Counted from the stretch's first letter, positions 32,586 to 42,366 are shown. The stretch: 59,475 bases of DNA from RGIG3102 sp045633415 (GCA_045633415.1 JAZQYH010000034.1:1-59475), one strand, 5' to 3'. Notes: generated by a model from the letters alone, not told the origin. Translations and numbers: made by a program.

Positions 32586-35066
32586 ATGATAGTTGACAAT
32601 ACAAGATATATAAATAAAGACATTGAAAAAGAAATGAAAGGTAGCTTTCTTAACTATTCTATGTCTGTTATCGTTTCCCGTGCATTGCCTGATGTACGTG
32701 ACGGTCTGAAACCAGTTCACCGCCGTATTCTTTATGCTATGTACGAAAACAACCTTGACGCCAGCCATGGCTACCAGAAATCAGCACAGACTGTTGGTGA
32801 AGTGCTGGGTAAATACCACCCACACGGTGACGCCTCTGTTTATGATGCTATGGTTCGTCTGGCACAGGATTTCTCACTGAGATATCCTCTTATCGACGGT
32901 CAGGGTAACTTTGGTTCTGTTGACGGTGACCCTGCAGCTGCATACCGTTATACAGAAGCAAGAATGGAAAGAATTTCTGACGAAATGCTGCGTGATATCG
33001 AAAAGGATACAGTTGATTTTGTAAACAACTTTGACGATTCGCGCCAGGAACCAGGTGTTCTTCCAAGTAGAATTCCAAACCTGTTGATTAACGGTTCTTC
33101 CGGTATCGCTGTTGGTATGGCTACAAACATTCCACCACACAACCTGAGCGAAGTTTGTGATGGTATTGCATTCCTTATTGATAACCCAGAAGCTGATTTC
33201 AACCAGCTGATGGAATATATCCCTGGCCCAGACTTTCCAACAGGCGGTGTTATTATGGGCAGAAGCGGTATCCGTTCTGCTTATGCAACAGGCAGAGGTA
33301 AAATTACTCTCCGTGGCCGTGCTGAAATTGAAGAAGGTGATGACGGCAGAAACAGCATTATCGTTACAGAAATTCCATACATGGTAAACAAAGCAAGACT
33401 TATTGAAAGAATTGCTGACCTTGTAAAAGAAAAACGTCTGGAAGGCATTGCTGACCTGAACGATGAATCTGACAGAGATGGTATGCGCATCGTTATCAAG
33501 CTGAAAAAGGATGCTATTCCAAAGATTGTTCTAAACCACCTGTATTCACTGACAGAACTGCAGGACACAGTTGGCGCTATTATGCTGGCACTTGACGGCG
33601 GTGTACCAAAGGTTATGGACCTGAAAACAATGCTGCAGAAATACATCGACCATCAGTGCGAAGTGCTGGAAAGAAGAACACGCTTTGACCTGAAAAAAGC
33701 ACTGGAAAGACAGCATCTGCTGGAAGGTCTTAAAATTGCCTGCGATAACATCGACGAAGTAATCAAAGTTATCAGAGAAAGCTATGACAATGCAAAAGAA
33801 AGACTGATGGAAAAATTCAGCCTGTCTGATGTTCAGGCTACAGCAATTCTCAATATGCAGCTGAGAAGACTGCAGGGTCTTGAAATTGAAAAAATTGTAA
33901 ACGAACTGGCTGAACTGGCTGAAAAAATTGCATATTACAGAGAATTCCTTGAAAATCACCAGATGGTACTGAATCAGGTTAAAACTGATATTCTTGCTAT
34001 CAAAGAAAAATATGGTGATGAAAGAAGAACTGAGATCGAAACAATCAGCGGTGAAGTTGATATTGAAGACCTTATCCCAGATGAAGAATGTATATTTACA
34101 TTTACAAACTTCGGCTATGTAAAACGCCAGCCAAAAGACACATATCAGGCACAGCGCCGTGGTGGACGTGGTATAAGCGGTATGACACGCCGTGATGAAG
34201 ACTATGTGCAAGAACTATTTATGGCACGCACACATAACTATATTATGTTTGCCACAGACAAAGGCCGTGTTTACAGAATGAAAGGCTATGAAATTCCAGA
34301 AGGCAGCAGACAGGCAAGAGGTATCAACATTGTAAACCTGCTGCAGCTGCAACCAGATGAAAAAATTACAAACGTTATCCCAACAGAAGAAGGCTTTGAA
34401 GGCAACGTTGTAATGGTTACACAGAAAGGTATCATCAAACGTACCCCTGTAGAAGAATATAAAAATGTTCGTAAGTCCGGTCTTATTGCAATCACTCTGG
34501 ACGAAGGCGACAACCTTGCATGGACAAGAATCACAAGCGGCACAGACGAACTGATTGTTGCTACTAAAAATGGTCAGGCTATCAAATTCAGCGAAGAAGA
34601 TGTGCGCCTTGTAGGCAGAAGCGCCCGTGGTGTTAAAGCTATTGAACTGACTGACGATGATATTGTAGTCGGTATGGGCATTGCAAAAGAAGGCACAAAA
34701 CTGCTGACAATCACAGAAGACGGTAAGGGCAGAAGAACAGATGTAAACGAATATCGTCTGCAGACACGTGGTGGTAAAGGTGTAAGAAACTTTGACGTTG
34801 AAAAAGCAGGCTATGTAGCTGGTGTGCGCATTGTAAACGATGATGACGACATCATTCTGATTTCTATGAGTGGTATCATTATCCGTATGCATGTAAGCGA
34901 CATTGCAGTACAGAGCCGTTATGCAAATGGTGTTAAAGTAATGCGTCTGGACAGCGACGACAAGGCTGTAACATTTGCTGTAACTATGAGAGAAGATGAA
35001 GAAGAAAATTCTGAAACTGACGAAGTTGAAACAGCACAGACAGTGGAAGAAACAACTGAAGAATAA
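32586..35066 (+). CDS. gyrA: DNA gyrase subunit A
   Basis: An 826-residue DNA-cutting subunit of gyrase. The catalytic Tyr is Y122 in AAAYRYTEARM. The GyrA box QRRGGRG lies near residue 522 and distinguishes gyrase from topoisomerase IV. The C-terminal beta-pinwheel repeats follow and the end is an acidic tail. In the quinolone-determining region the sequence is HPHGDASVYDA, so the position equivalent to E. coli Ser83 is Ala and Asp87 is kept. Mycobacterium tuberculosis also has Ala there. AGGAG precedes the start. Confidence 0.98.
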   Translation: MIVDNTRYINKDIEKEMKGSFLNYSMSVIVSRALPDVRDGLKPVHRRILYAMYENNLDASHGYQKSAQTVGEVLGKYHPHGDASVYDAMVRLAQDFSLRYPLIDGQGNFGSVDGDPAAAYRYTEARMERISDEMLRDIEKDTVDFVNNFDDSRQEPGVLPSRIPNLLINGSSGIAVGMATNIPPHNLSEVCDGIAFLIDNPEADFNQLMEYIPGPDFPTGGVIMGRSGIRSAYATGRGKITLRGRAEIEEGDDGRNSIIVTEIPYMVNKARLIERIADLVKEKRLEGIADLNDESDRDGMRIVIKLKKDAIPKIVLNHLYSLTELQDTVGAIMLALDGGVPKVMDLKTMLQKYIDHQCEVLERRTRFDLKKALERQHLLEGLKIACDNIDEVIKVIRESYDNAKERLMEKFSLSDVQATAILNMQLRRLQGLEIEKIVNELAELAEKIAYYREFLENHQMVLNQVKTDILAIKEKYGDERRTEIETISGEVDIEDLIPDEECIFTFTNFGYVKRQPKDTYQAQRRGGRGISGMTRRDEDYVQELFMARTHNYIMFATDKGRVYRMKGYEIPEGSRQARGINIVNLLQLQPDEKITNVIPTEEGFEGNVVMVTQKGIIKRTPVEEYKNVRKSGLIAITLDEGDNLAWTRITSGTDELIVATKNGQAIKFSEEDVRLVGRSARGVKAIELTDDDIVVGMGIAKEGTKLLTITEDGKGRRTDVNEYRLQTRGGKGVRNFDVEKAGYVAGVRIVNDDDDIILISMSGIIIRMHVSDIAVQSRYANGVKVMRLDSDDKAVTFAVTMREDEEENSETDEVETAQTVEETTEE

Positions 35067-35077
35067 TTAAAATCTGT

Positions 35078-35140
35078 GTAGGGGCTGATGCCTACATCAG
35101 CCTTTAGATAGGCTTGATGTGAGCATAACCCCTACTTTTG
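35078..35140 (+). terminator. Branched terminator after gyrA
   Basis: The outer stem GTAGGGG (35078-35084) / CCCCTAC (35129-35135) is followed by TTTTG. Inside lie CTGATG/CATCAG (35085-35090 with 35095-35100) and AGCC/GGCT (35099-35102 with 35111-35114). ATCAGCC can alternatively pair with GGCTTGAT (35111-35118). It ends the gyrB-gyrA unit. Confidence 0.7.
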
Positions 35141-35173
35141 TTTATATTTTATTAAAATATTACTATTTGTATT

Positions 35174-35413
35174 ATGAATTATTATTTTTATAGTGTTCAG
35201 AAAGGTCTTATAGGACTTTTAAATTATAGATTAGTGCAAAATAGTCTTAAAAAGGATAAAAATCAACTAATCGAAGAATTGAAAAAACAGGGAAAAACAA
35301 AAGGTTTTGTTTATTCCTGCCAACAGAAAGATGGTCAGTTTTTTAATAATGCCTATAAAACACCACACCCTGTACAGATTACAGGCTGTGAAAAACTGGA
35401 GGATTTGATATGA
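35174..35413 (+). CDS. Small uncharacterised protein coupled to the HIT gene
   Basis: A 79-residue protein with a basic middle (SLKKDKNQLIEELKKQGKTK) and no membrane segment. I do not recognise a family. There is no clear Shine-Dalgarno ahead of the only plausible ATG, so it may be weakly expressed or leaderless. Its stop overlaps the HIT gene start (ATGA), showing coupling, which is the best evidence that it is translated. Confidence 0.6.
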   Translation: MNYYFYSVQKGLIGLLNYRLVQNSLKKDKNQLIEELKKQGKTKGFVYSCQQKDGQFFNNAYKTPHPVQITGCEKLEDLI

Positions 35414-35862
35414 ATAATTGCATGGTATGTGACAGAATTGAACTTACTAAAAATGGTGAAAATCCATTTTTTGTGCGTGAGCTGGAAACAGGGTATGTTG
35501 TAATAGGTGACTATCAGCGATTTGAAGGGTATACTGTTTTTATATGTAAACAGCATGCCAGTGAGTTGTTCCAGCTGGAAAAAGATTTCAAAATTAGATT
35601 TCTGGAAGAAATGAGTCTGGTGGCAGAGTGTGTGCACAATGCATTTCCTTGTGATAAAATTCATTATGAACTGTTGGGTGTAGGTAATGGCGTGCATATG
35701 CATTGGCATATTTTCCCTCGCCGTGAAGGTGACAGTCCAATCAAGGGTCCAGTGTGGAAACTGCCAAAAGAAGAAATGTACGCAGAAAAATATAAACCAT
35801 CAGCAGAATATCTTGAAGAACTGAAAAACAAGCTGAAAAAAGAACTTGATAAAATGTTTTAG
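35410..35862 (+). CDS. HIT-family nucleotide hydrolase/transferase
   Basis: A 150-residue protein with the histidine triad GVHMHWHIFPR (His-x-His-x-His) near residue 97. HIT proteins hydrolyse or transfer nucleotide phosphates through the middle His. The N-terminal CMVCDRIEL may bind zinc, as in other bacterial HIT proteins with a CxxC. It overlaps the preceding gene by four bases and lies 17 bases before the zincin-like gene, so the three form an operon. Substrate unknown. Confidence 0.9.
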   Translation: MNNCMVCDRIELTKNGENPFFVRELETGYVVIGDYQRFEGYTVFICKQHASELFQLEKDFKIRFLEEMSLVAECVHNAFPCDKIHYELLGVGNGVHMHWHIFPRREGDSPIKGPVWKLPKEEMYAEKYKPSAEYLEELKNKLKKELDKMF

Positions 35863-35879
35863 CTAATTAAAAAATAAAA

Positions 35880-36443
35880 ATGAAACTGATTTATAGAGGA
35901 AAATTTGATGGTGATGTAAACAGTATACCTTGTGGTGAACACAAACCAAATGCTGTTAAATTCAAAGAACCAGAAGACCCTAAAAAGCTGGGACTGATTG
36001 CCAATGGTATAGCAACAGTTATTATAATTATTGCTTTGGTTGGTGTTATTTTAAGGGCGGGTATAAGAAATTTAAGTATTGTGGGTATATTTCTGTCTTA
36101 TCTGACATTGTTCCCGCATGAAATTCTTCACGCATTGTGTTTTAAAGATGAGGTTTATCTGTATACAAACCTGAAAAACGGAATACTTTTTGTAACAGGA
36201 CCAGAAGATATGTCTAAGGGCAGATTTGTTTTTATGAGTTTATTGCCCAATATTATATTTGGCTTGATCCCTTATATACTGTTTATGATAAACCCACAGT
36301 GGAAAATAATGGGTACTTTTGGTGCAATGTGCATCAGTATGGGTGCAGGAGATTTTCTCAATGTATTCAATGCGATTACCCAGATGCCAAAGAGCGCCAG
36401 AACATATTTGCATGGTTTTAATTCTTACTGGTATATACCATAA
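35880..36443 (+). CDS. DUF3267-type membrane protein (putative zincin peptidase)
   Basis: A 187-residue membrane protein with four or five hydrophobic segments and the metalloprotease motif HEILH at about residues 80-84 (FPHEILHALCF), as in the DUF3267 family. The third ligand is not evident but GAGDFLNVFNA near residue 160 is a conserved candidate. Such proteins are predicted to cleave within or near the membrane; no substrate is known. It is the last gene of a three-gene unit. Confidence 0.75.
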   Translation: MKLIYRGKFDGDVNSIPCGEHKPNAVKFKEPEDPKKLGLIANGIATVIIIIALVGVILRAGIRNLSIVGIFLSYLTLFPHEILHALCFKDEVYLYTNLKNGILFVTGPEDMSKGRFVFMSLLPNIIFGLIPYILFMINPQWKIMGTFGAMCISMGAGDFLNVFNAITQMPKSARTYLHGFNSYWYIP

Positions 36444-36445
36444 AT

Positions 36446-36475
36446 AAAAGACAGGGTAAAATCTGTCTTTTTTTG
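36446..36475 (+). terminator. Intrinsic terminator
   Basis: AAAAGACAG (36446-36454) pairs with CTGTCTTTT (36463-36471), followed by more T. Confidence 0.85.
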
Positions 36476-36549
36476 TTACTGTTTTGTATATTTATTTTAA
36501 TTAATTTTTAATTTATTTATGCTAGAATTATTATAAAGGGGGTGCAGAA

Positions 36550-37953
36550 ATGAAAAAAGTATTGAAAGTTTTTATTTTGACAGGTTTATTGTTTGGTATA
36601 TCCAGTATGTCTGTTTTTGCAAATTCTGGTCCAACCTTTTGGTATGGCACAGATTCTTATAACATTATAATGAGGGATAACTGCCCATTGGTTGTGGAGA
36701 AAGAGATACTGACCTTTGATGTTTACAATCAGCTGGATGATTATTACAGTGAAAACGATGCAGAAAAATTTAAAAACTACACTGATAAATTTACAGCAGA
36801 GTATACTTTTTACAACCCTACTGACAAGGATTTAACCGCACAGCTGGCTTTTCCGATGGGTGCGATGCCACAATATGTAAATCTGGAAAGGGATATGTCA
36901 GAATATTCAGTATCATTGAATGGTGCAGAAATTGAAAAAGAAATAAGATATACAAAATCAGATGATTATTACGAATTTGATTACAGCAGTGAAGTTATAA
37001 AACTGGCAGACGGATATATTAAAGATGATTTCTACTCTCCTGATATGCTGGTTACAAAATACACCCTTGTACCTCATACTGATGAAGAAATAGATTATCA
37101 GCGGGAAATGAGAATTTCATGGGATGGCAATAATTCAGAATATACCAGAATAATGCCTTTAGGCTTTTCTGGATATAAATGGGAAGAAGGCAAAAAGGCT
37201 GAGTTTTCTACAAACATTGAAAGAAAAAACAATGCTGTTATTTATGCCATAGGCCAGCCGCTGGAATCTTTTCCAGAATACAGTTTTTATGACAGCTGGA
37301 AAGATGATGCAAAACAGATAGAAGGCAGTCTTGAAATATTGGAAGAACAGACAACTCTTGAACAGGTGCTGACAGAACTGTGTAAAAATCTTAACACTAA
37401 CTGGAACGTAAGCCCTATGGATACATATAATATGTTTGTTTCTTCAATGGCAGTAACTGATGATTACTATGAAAATATAGGTATTATCAACACAGAAAAC
37501 GTTTATTATTATAAACAAAACCTTATTTGTTGGTATTTGTATGAAATAACTGTTCCAGCTGGAGAAACTGTAACAAACACAGTAACTGCGCCACTTTATC
37601 CTAACATAGATTTGAGATTTACTCCATATAAATATAATTACACATATTTATTGTCCCCAGCGAAAGAATGGGCGCGGTTCAAGGATATAGAAATCAATAT
37701 AAACACACCTTTCTATATATTGGAAACAAATCAGGATATTTTTGAAAAAACAGAAGAAGGCTACATCTATAAAGGAATAGGTCTGCCAGATGGTGAACTG
37801 GAATTTACACTGTGCGCCAGCGAAAATCCACAGAAAGAAAAGGTCAGCCCTTATCTGTTGCTGATATTTTTACCGATAATAATTATAATGGCACTGTGTG
37901 CAGGTTTTATAATATTGATAATTAAACTGGCAGGCAGAAAAAAGAAAACATAG
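36550..37953 (+). CDS. Exported protein with C-terminal membrane anchor, unknown
   Basis: A 467-residue protein with an N-terminal signal peptide (about 1-25, ending FAN-S), a large extracellular domain and a C-terminal membrane segment (about 437-460) followed by GRKKKT. The topology is type I: domain outside, short basic tail inside. The extracellular part looks beta-rich (AEYTFYNPTDKDLTAQLAFP, ENVYYYKQNLICWYLYEITV). I recognise no named family. GGGGG precedes the ATG. It forms a single-gene unit with its own terminator. Confidence 0.65.
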   Translation: MKKVLKVFILTGLLFGISSMSVFANSGPTFWYGTDSYNIIMRDNCPLVVEKEILTFDVYNQLDDYYSENDAEKFKNYTDKFTAEYTFYNPTDKDLTAQLAFPMGAMPQYVNLERDMSEYSVSLNGAEIEKEIRYTKSDDYYEFDYSSEVIKLADGYIKDDFYSPDMLVTKYTLVPHTDEEIDYQREMRISWDGNNSEYTRIMPLGFSGYKWEEGKKAEFSTNIERKNNAVIYAIGQPLESFPEYSFYDSWKDDAKQIEGSLEILEEQTTLEQVLTELCKNLNTNWNVSPMDTYNMFVSSMAVTDDYYENIGIINTENVYYYKQNLICWYLYEITVPAGETVTNTVTAPLYPNIDLRFTPYKYNYTYLLSPAKEWARFKDIEININTPFYILETNQDIFEKTEEGYIYKGIGLPDGELEFTLCASENPQKEKVSPYLLLIFLPIIIIMALCAGFIILIIKLAGRKKKT

Positions 37954-37959
37954 GATAAG

Positions 37960-37988
37960 AAAGACAGGTTTTTACCTGTCTTTTTTTG
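37960..37988 (+). terminator. Intrinsic terminator
   Basis: AAAGACAGGT (37960-37969) pairs with ACCTGTCTTT (37974-37983), followed by T. Confidence 0.88.
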
Positions 37989-38062
37989 CTTTGAAATTTA
38001 CAAACAGAAAAGAAACAACACTATATTTACTATTTATGTTGATTTTTATTTATATTTTCCTA

Positions 38063-38091
38063 TTGTTACAAATGGCAAATTATGATAAAAT
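38063..38091 (+). promoter_or_regulatory. Promoter of mnmE
   Basis: TTGTTA (38063-38068), 17-base spacer, TAAAAT (38086-38091), about 35 bases before the start codon. Confidence 0.6.
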
Positions 38092-38127
38092 GATAAGTTA
38101 GATAAGTATGTTAAAAGGAGTAGAAAA

Positions 38128-39495
38128 ATGAGTAATTGTATTGCTGCTATGGCAACAGCACCAGGCAAAGCAAGCTTGTGCAGTATCAGAATTTCAGGTG
38201 CTGATGCATTCAGTATTGCCGCAAAGGTGTTCAAGCCTTTTGATAAAAACAAGAAGGTTGAAGAAGCAAAGGGTTACACAGCTATGTTTGGTTCTTTCTG
38301 GCGTAAAGGCGAAGAAATAGACCAGGCTGTTGCACTGTTTTTTCGTGCTCCAAGAAGTTACACTGGTGAAAATGTGGTTGAAATCAGCTGCCATGGTGGT
38401 TCTGCTGTTGCGGACCAGTTGCTGAAAGCCTGTTATGAAGCAGGTGCACAGGCCGCAGGCGCAGGTGAATTTACAAAACGTGCTTTTCTTAATGGCAAAA
38501 TGAGCATTACACAAGCAGAAGCTGTAATGGAAATGATTAATGCTACTTCCAATCAGGCACTCAATGCTGCAAAAAGCGCACTTGAAGGTCATCTTTATAA
38601 ACGTGCCGCAAAAATCAGAGATGATTTACTTGTACTGGTTGGACATATTTCTGCTTATACAGATTATCCTGAAGAAGCAGTAGAAGATGTTACTGACGAA
38701 GAAGTAAGCGAAATCCTGTCAAATGCTATGAACAGTCTGAAAAAACTGATGGACGGCTATGATACAGGTGCTAAAATCAAACAGGGTGTAAATACTGCTA
38801 TTGTGGGTAAACCAAATGTAGGTAAATCCACACTGCTGAATGCACTTTCTGGTTTTGAAAAGGCCATCGTTACACCAATTGCTGGTACTACACGAGATGT
38901 AGTTGAACAAGAAGTAATTCTGGGTGGCGTAAACCTTATCCTGCAGGATACTGCTGGTATCCGTGCAACAGATGATGAAATTGAAGCTATCGGTATTCAG
39001 CGTTCACTGGACAGACTGCAGGGTGCAAACCTTGTTTTCTGCGTATTCGATGGTTCAAGATTCATCACAGAAGAAGATATTGAACTGGCTGGCAGATGTA
39101 AAGACCTGAACAGTATTGCCATTATCAATAAACAGGACCTTGAACAGAATTTTGATGTTTCACAGGTTGCTGACAATTTCAAAAAAGTACTGTACATCAC
39201 TGCAAAAGACTTTTATATGTCTAAAGAATTTGAAAATGATGTAATGGAAGTGCTGGGTGTTGCTGATATTGATGTGACAACAGGTGCTATCGTTAACGAA
39301 AGACAGTTCGAAGCTGTAAGAGTGGCTTATAACTCTATTAAAGATGCCTACGACAGATTCTCTGAAGGTTACAGCCTTGATATTATCGGTGTTGCAGTGG
39401 ATGAAGCGCTGTATGCTGTATATGGTCTTACAGGCGAAAATGTTTCCGACGAAGTAGTGAACGAAGTGTTCTCTAAATTCTGTGTTGGTAAATAA
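38128..39495 (+). CDS. mnmE: tRNA modification GTPase MnmE
   Basis: MnmE with MnmG makes the cmnm5 group on U34 of tRNA. The 455-residue protein has an N-terminal formyl-THF-binding domain, a G domain with GKPNVGKST (G1), DTAG (G3) and NKQD (G4), and the C-terminal catalytic FCVGK. AAAGGAG precedes the ATG. It is followed by mnmG and rsmG in the same direction, the usual order, but on the opposite side of the origin from jag. Confidence 0.97.
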   Translation: MSNCIAAMATAPGKASLCSIRISGADAFSIAAKVFKPFDKNKKVEEAKGYTAMFGSFWRKGEEIDQAVALFFRAPRSYTGENVVEISCHGGSAVADQLLKACYEAGAQAAGAGEFTKRAFLNGKMSITQAEAVMEMINATSNQALNAAKSALEGHLYKRAAKIRDDLLVLVGHISAYTDYPEEAVEDVTDEEVSEILSNAMNSLKKLMDGYDTGAKIKQGVNTAIVGKPNVGKSTLLNALSGFEKAIVTPIAGTTRDVVEQEVILGGVNLILQDTAGIRATDDEIEAIGIQRSLDRLQGANLVFCVFDGSRFITEEDIELAGRCKDLNSIAIINKQDLEQNFDVSQVADNFKKVLYITAKDFYMSKEFENDVMEVLGVADIDVTTGAIVNERQFEAVRVAYNSIKDAYDRFSEGYSLDIIGVAVDEALYAVYGLTGENVSDEVVNEVFSKFCVGK

Positions 39496-39604
39496 ATCAT
39501 CAATTTGTATTTCTATAGAATACATTCAATAAAAATTTTGTTGCTTACAATCGGTGAAAGGGATTGCAAAGTTAACGTACATTCAAACCTAAAAGGAGCT
39601 ATTT

Positions 39605-41476
39605 ATGGTATTAGGAAATTATGATGTAGTTGTTATCGGTGCGGGTCATGCCGGAATTGAAGCGGCTGTGGCCAGCGCAAGACTGGGCTGCAAGACCGGT
39701 CTGTTCACATTGACTCTCGACGGCGTTGGCAACCTGCCATGTAACCCTGCCATCGGCGGCACCGCAAAGGGTCATCTGGTAAGAGAAATCGACGCTCTTG
39801 GTGGCGTTATGGCTATTGCGGCTGACGCAACCAGCCTTCAGATGAGAATGCTTAACTTGGGCAAAGGCCCAGCTGTGCATTCCCTGCGTGTACAGTCTGA
39901 CAGGGTGGAATATCACAAGTACATGAAAAAACTCTGTGAAACAGAGCCAAATCTGGACTTAAAACAGGCTGAAATTTGTGAAATCAAGTTCAACGAAAAT
40001 AATGAACCAGTTGCTGTTGTAACTCAGCTGGGTACACAGTACGACTGTAAAGCTGTTATTATCGCTACAGGTACATACCTTACAGGTAAAATCTATGTAG
40101 GTGATGCGGCTTATTACTCTGGTCCGGACGGACACCACAGTGCAATGAAACTGTCTGACAGCCTGAAAGCTGCAGGTATTGAACTGCGCCGTTTCAAAAC
40201 AGGTACACCTGCCCGTGTAAACAAGAGAAGTATCGACTTTTCTGTAATGGAAGTGCAGGAAGGTGACGAAAAAACAGTGCCAATGTCATTTATGACAAGA
40301 CACGAAATCAAAAACAAACTGCCTTGCCATATTCAGTATACAAACCTTGACACACATAAAGTAATTCAGGACAATATCCATCGTTCACCACTTTACGGTG
40401 GAAAAATCGAAGGTATTGGTCCAAGATATTGTCCATCATTGGAAGACAAAGTTATGCGTTTTGCTGATAAACCAAGACATCAGTTCTTTGTTGAACCATG
40501 TGGTGCTGATACAGATGAAATGTATCTGCAGGGTCTGTCTTCATCACTGCCAGAAGATGTACAGGTTGCTTTCTATAAAACAATCAAAGGTCTGGAAAAT
40601 CTGGAAGTTATGCGCCCAGCTTATGCTATTGAGTATGACTGTGTAGACCCACTGGAACTGAAAGCTACTCTGGAATTCAAAGCTTACCCACATCTTTACG
40701 GTGCTGGCCAGTTCAACGGTACATCTGGTTATGAAGAAGCAGCTGCACAGGGTCTTATTGCTGGTATCAATGCTGCAAGAAAACTGCAGGGTAAAGATGA
40801 ATTCACTCTTACAAGACAGTCTTCCTACATTGGTACACTGATTGACGACCTTATTACAAAAGGTGTTCTGGACCCATACAGAATGATGACAAGCCGCAGT
40901 GAATACCGCCTGTATCTCCGTCAGGACAATGCAGACGAACGTCTGACACCAATGGGTAGGGAAATCGGTCTGGTTGATGACGAAAGATGGGATTATTACA
41001 ACCACGTTCTCCGTGTAAAACAGGAAGAAATTGAAAGAATTTCTGCAATTACAATTAAACCTAGCCAGGTTAAACAGCTGCTGGAAAGCAAAGGTCTGCC
41101 AGAACTGTCTACAGGTGTAAGAGCAAACGAATTTTTGAAACGTCCACAGATTACATACGAAGAACTGGTGGCTGTTATCGGTGAAAACCCAGAAGTTACA
41201 CCATTTATCGGCAGTAAGGTTGAAGTAGATGTAAAATACGACGGCTATGTAAAACGCCAGATGGCACAGATTGAACAGACAAAGAAACTGGAAAGAACGC
41301 TCATCCCAGAAGATATTGATTACAGTCAGATGAAAGGTCTGCGCATGGAAGCAAGAGAAAAGCTGATTAAAATCAGACCTACAAACGTTGGTCAGGCAAG
41401 CAGAATCTCTGGTGTAAGCCCAAGTGATGTTTCTTCACTGCTTCTTGAATTAAAAGTGAAGGATTTGAGAAAATAA
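39605..41476 (+). CDS. mnmG: tRNA modification enzyme MnmG (GidA)
   Basis: The FAD-dependent partner of MnmE. The 623-residue protein has the dinucleotide-binding VIGAGHAGIEAA at residues 10-21, the conserved GNLPCNPAIGG segment with the active-site Cys, and PYRMMTSRSEYRLYLRQDNA later. Length is standard. The 109-base gap before it has no terminator, so it is probably co-transcribed with mnmE. AAAGGAG precedes the ATG. Confidence 0.97.
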   Translation: MVLGNYDVVVIGAGHAGIEAAVASARLGCKTGLFTLTLDGVGNLPCNPAIGGTAKGHLVREIDALGGVMAIAADATSLQMRMLNLGKGPAVHSLRVQSDRVEYHKYMKKLCETEPNLDLKQAEICEIKFNENNEPVAVVTQLGTQYDCKAVIIATGTYLTGKIYVGDAAYYSGPDGHHSAMKLSDSLKAAGIELRRFKTGTPARVNKRSIDFSVMEVQEGDEKTVPMSFMTRHEIKNKLPCHIQYTNLDTHKVIQDNIHRSPLYGGKIEGIGPRYCPSLEDKVMRFADKPRHQFFVEPCGADTDEMYLQGLSSSLPEDVQVAFYKTIKGLENLEVMRPAYAIEYDCVDPLELKATLEFKAYPHLYGAGQFNGTSGYEEAAAQGLIAGINAARKLQGKDEFTLTRQSSYIGTLIDDLITKGVLDPYRMMTSRSEYRLYLRQDNADERLTPMGREIGLVDDERWDYYNHVLRVKQEEIERISAITIKPSQVKQLLESKGLPELSTGVRANEFLKRPQITYEELVAVIGENPEVTPFIGSKVEVDVKYDGYVKRQMAQIEQTKKLERTLIPEDIDYSQMKGLRMEAREKLIKIRPTNVGQASRISGVSPSDVSSLLLELKVKDLRK

Positions 41477-41496
41477 TCCATAAAAAGAACTACGTA

Positions 41497-41520
41497 CGGG
41501 CGGGGTTCTATCCCTGCCCG
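41497..41520 (+). other. G/C-rich intercistronic hairpin
   Basis: CGGGCGGG pairs with CCCTGCCCG with one bulge. It is the strongest G/C element in the region and lies between mnmG and rsmG without a following T run. It may protect mRNA ends or set relative expression. Confidence 0.45.
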
Positions 41521-41542
41521 CTATATAAGTTAGGAGATTTAT

Positions 41543-42241
41543 ATGATAGAAAGAATCCGTTTTGCACAGACTCTGAAAGAATATAATATAGAACTTACAG
41601 AAAAACAGATGGACCAGCTGGACAAATATGCTGAAATTCTGGTTGATTACAATGAAAAAGTAAACCTTACAGCTATTACAGACCCAGAAGGTATTGAAAA
41701 TAAGCACTTTCTGGACAGTCTGCTGTTTGCTGCAAACCCACTGGTAAAAGGTAAGGTGGCAGACGTTGGCACAGGTGCTGGCTTTCCTGGTATTGTAACA
41801 AAAATCTATAAGCCAGAAATCGATATTACATTGATTGAGCCAACAGGCAAGCGCTGTACATTCCTGCAGTATGCTCTGGATACACTTGGTCTTGAAGGCA
41901 ATGTGGTAAAGGAAAGAGCAGAAGAAGCTGCAAGAAAACAGTGGAGAGAACAGTTTGATGTAGTAACAGCAAGAGCAGTAGCTGATATGCGCGTGCTTTC
42001 AGAATACTGTATTCCGCTGGTAAAATTGGGCGGTTATTTTGTTGCGATGAAAGGTGACGGCAAAAAAGAACTGGCACCAGCACTGAAAGCTATTGATAAG
42101 CTGGGTGGCAGATTTGAAACAATGAAAACTTTTACATTGCCAGATGAATCCAAACGTTGTCTGATTATTACAAGCAAGGTAAAGGAAACCCCGGAAACAT
42201 ATCCACGTAATGGTGGCAAAATAGCAAAAGCACCGCTTTAA
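41543..42241 (+). CDS. rsmG: 16S rRNA m7G527 methyltransferase RsmG (GidB)
   Basis: RsmG adds the N7 methyl to G527 of 16S rRNA, using SAM. The 232-residue protein has the SAM motif DVGTGAGFPGIV (about 73-84), the GKRCTFLQ segment and ARAVADM. TTAGGAG precedes the ATG. It is the last gene of mnmE-mnmG-rsmG, closed by the terminator at 42327. Confidence 0.95.
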   Translation: MIERIRFAQTLKEYNIELTEKQMDQLDKYAEILVDYNEKVNLTAITDPEGIENKHFLDSLLFAANPLVKGKVADVGTGAGFPGIVTKIYKPEIDITLIEPTGKRCTFLQYALDTLGLEGNVVKERAEEAARKQWREQFDVVTARAVADMRVLSEYCIPLVKLGGYFVAMKGDGKKELAPALKAIDKLGGRFETMKTFTLPDESKRCLIITSKVKETPETYPRNGGKIAKAPL

Positions 42242-42326
42242 TAAAAGATAAGTATTATTTCAGATAAGTAAAAGTGTATAAACTGGTTATTTTATGTAAC
42301 CAGCTGATTTATAAAAAATGAAACAT

Positions 42327-42366
42327 GAGTGATTTCGTATCAAAAGATAGGAAATCACTCTTTTTG
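42327..42366 (+). terminator. Intrinsic terminator after rsmG
   Basis: GAGTGATTTC (42327-42336) pairs with GAAATCACTC (42351-42360), followed by TTTTTGTTTT. The rest of the gap to 42483 shows a TATAAT (42426-42431) as a possible -10 for the next gene. Confidence 0.88.
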
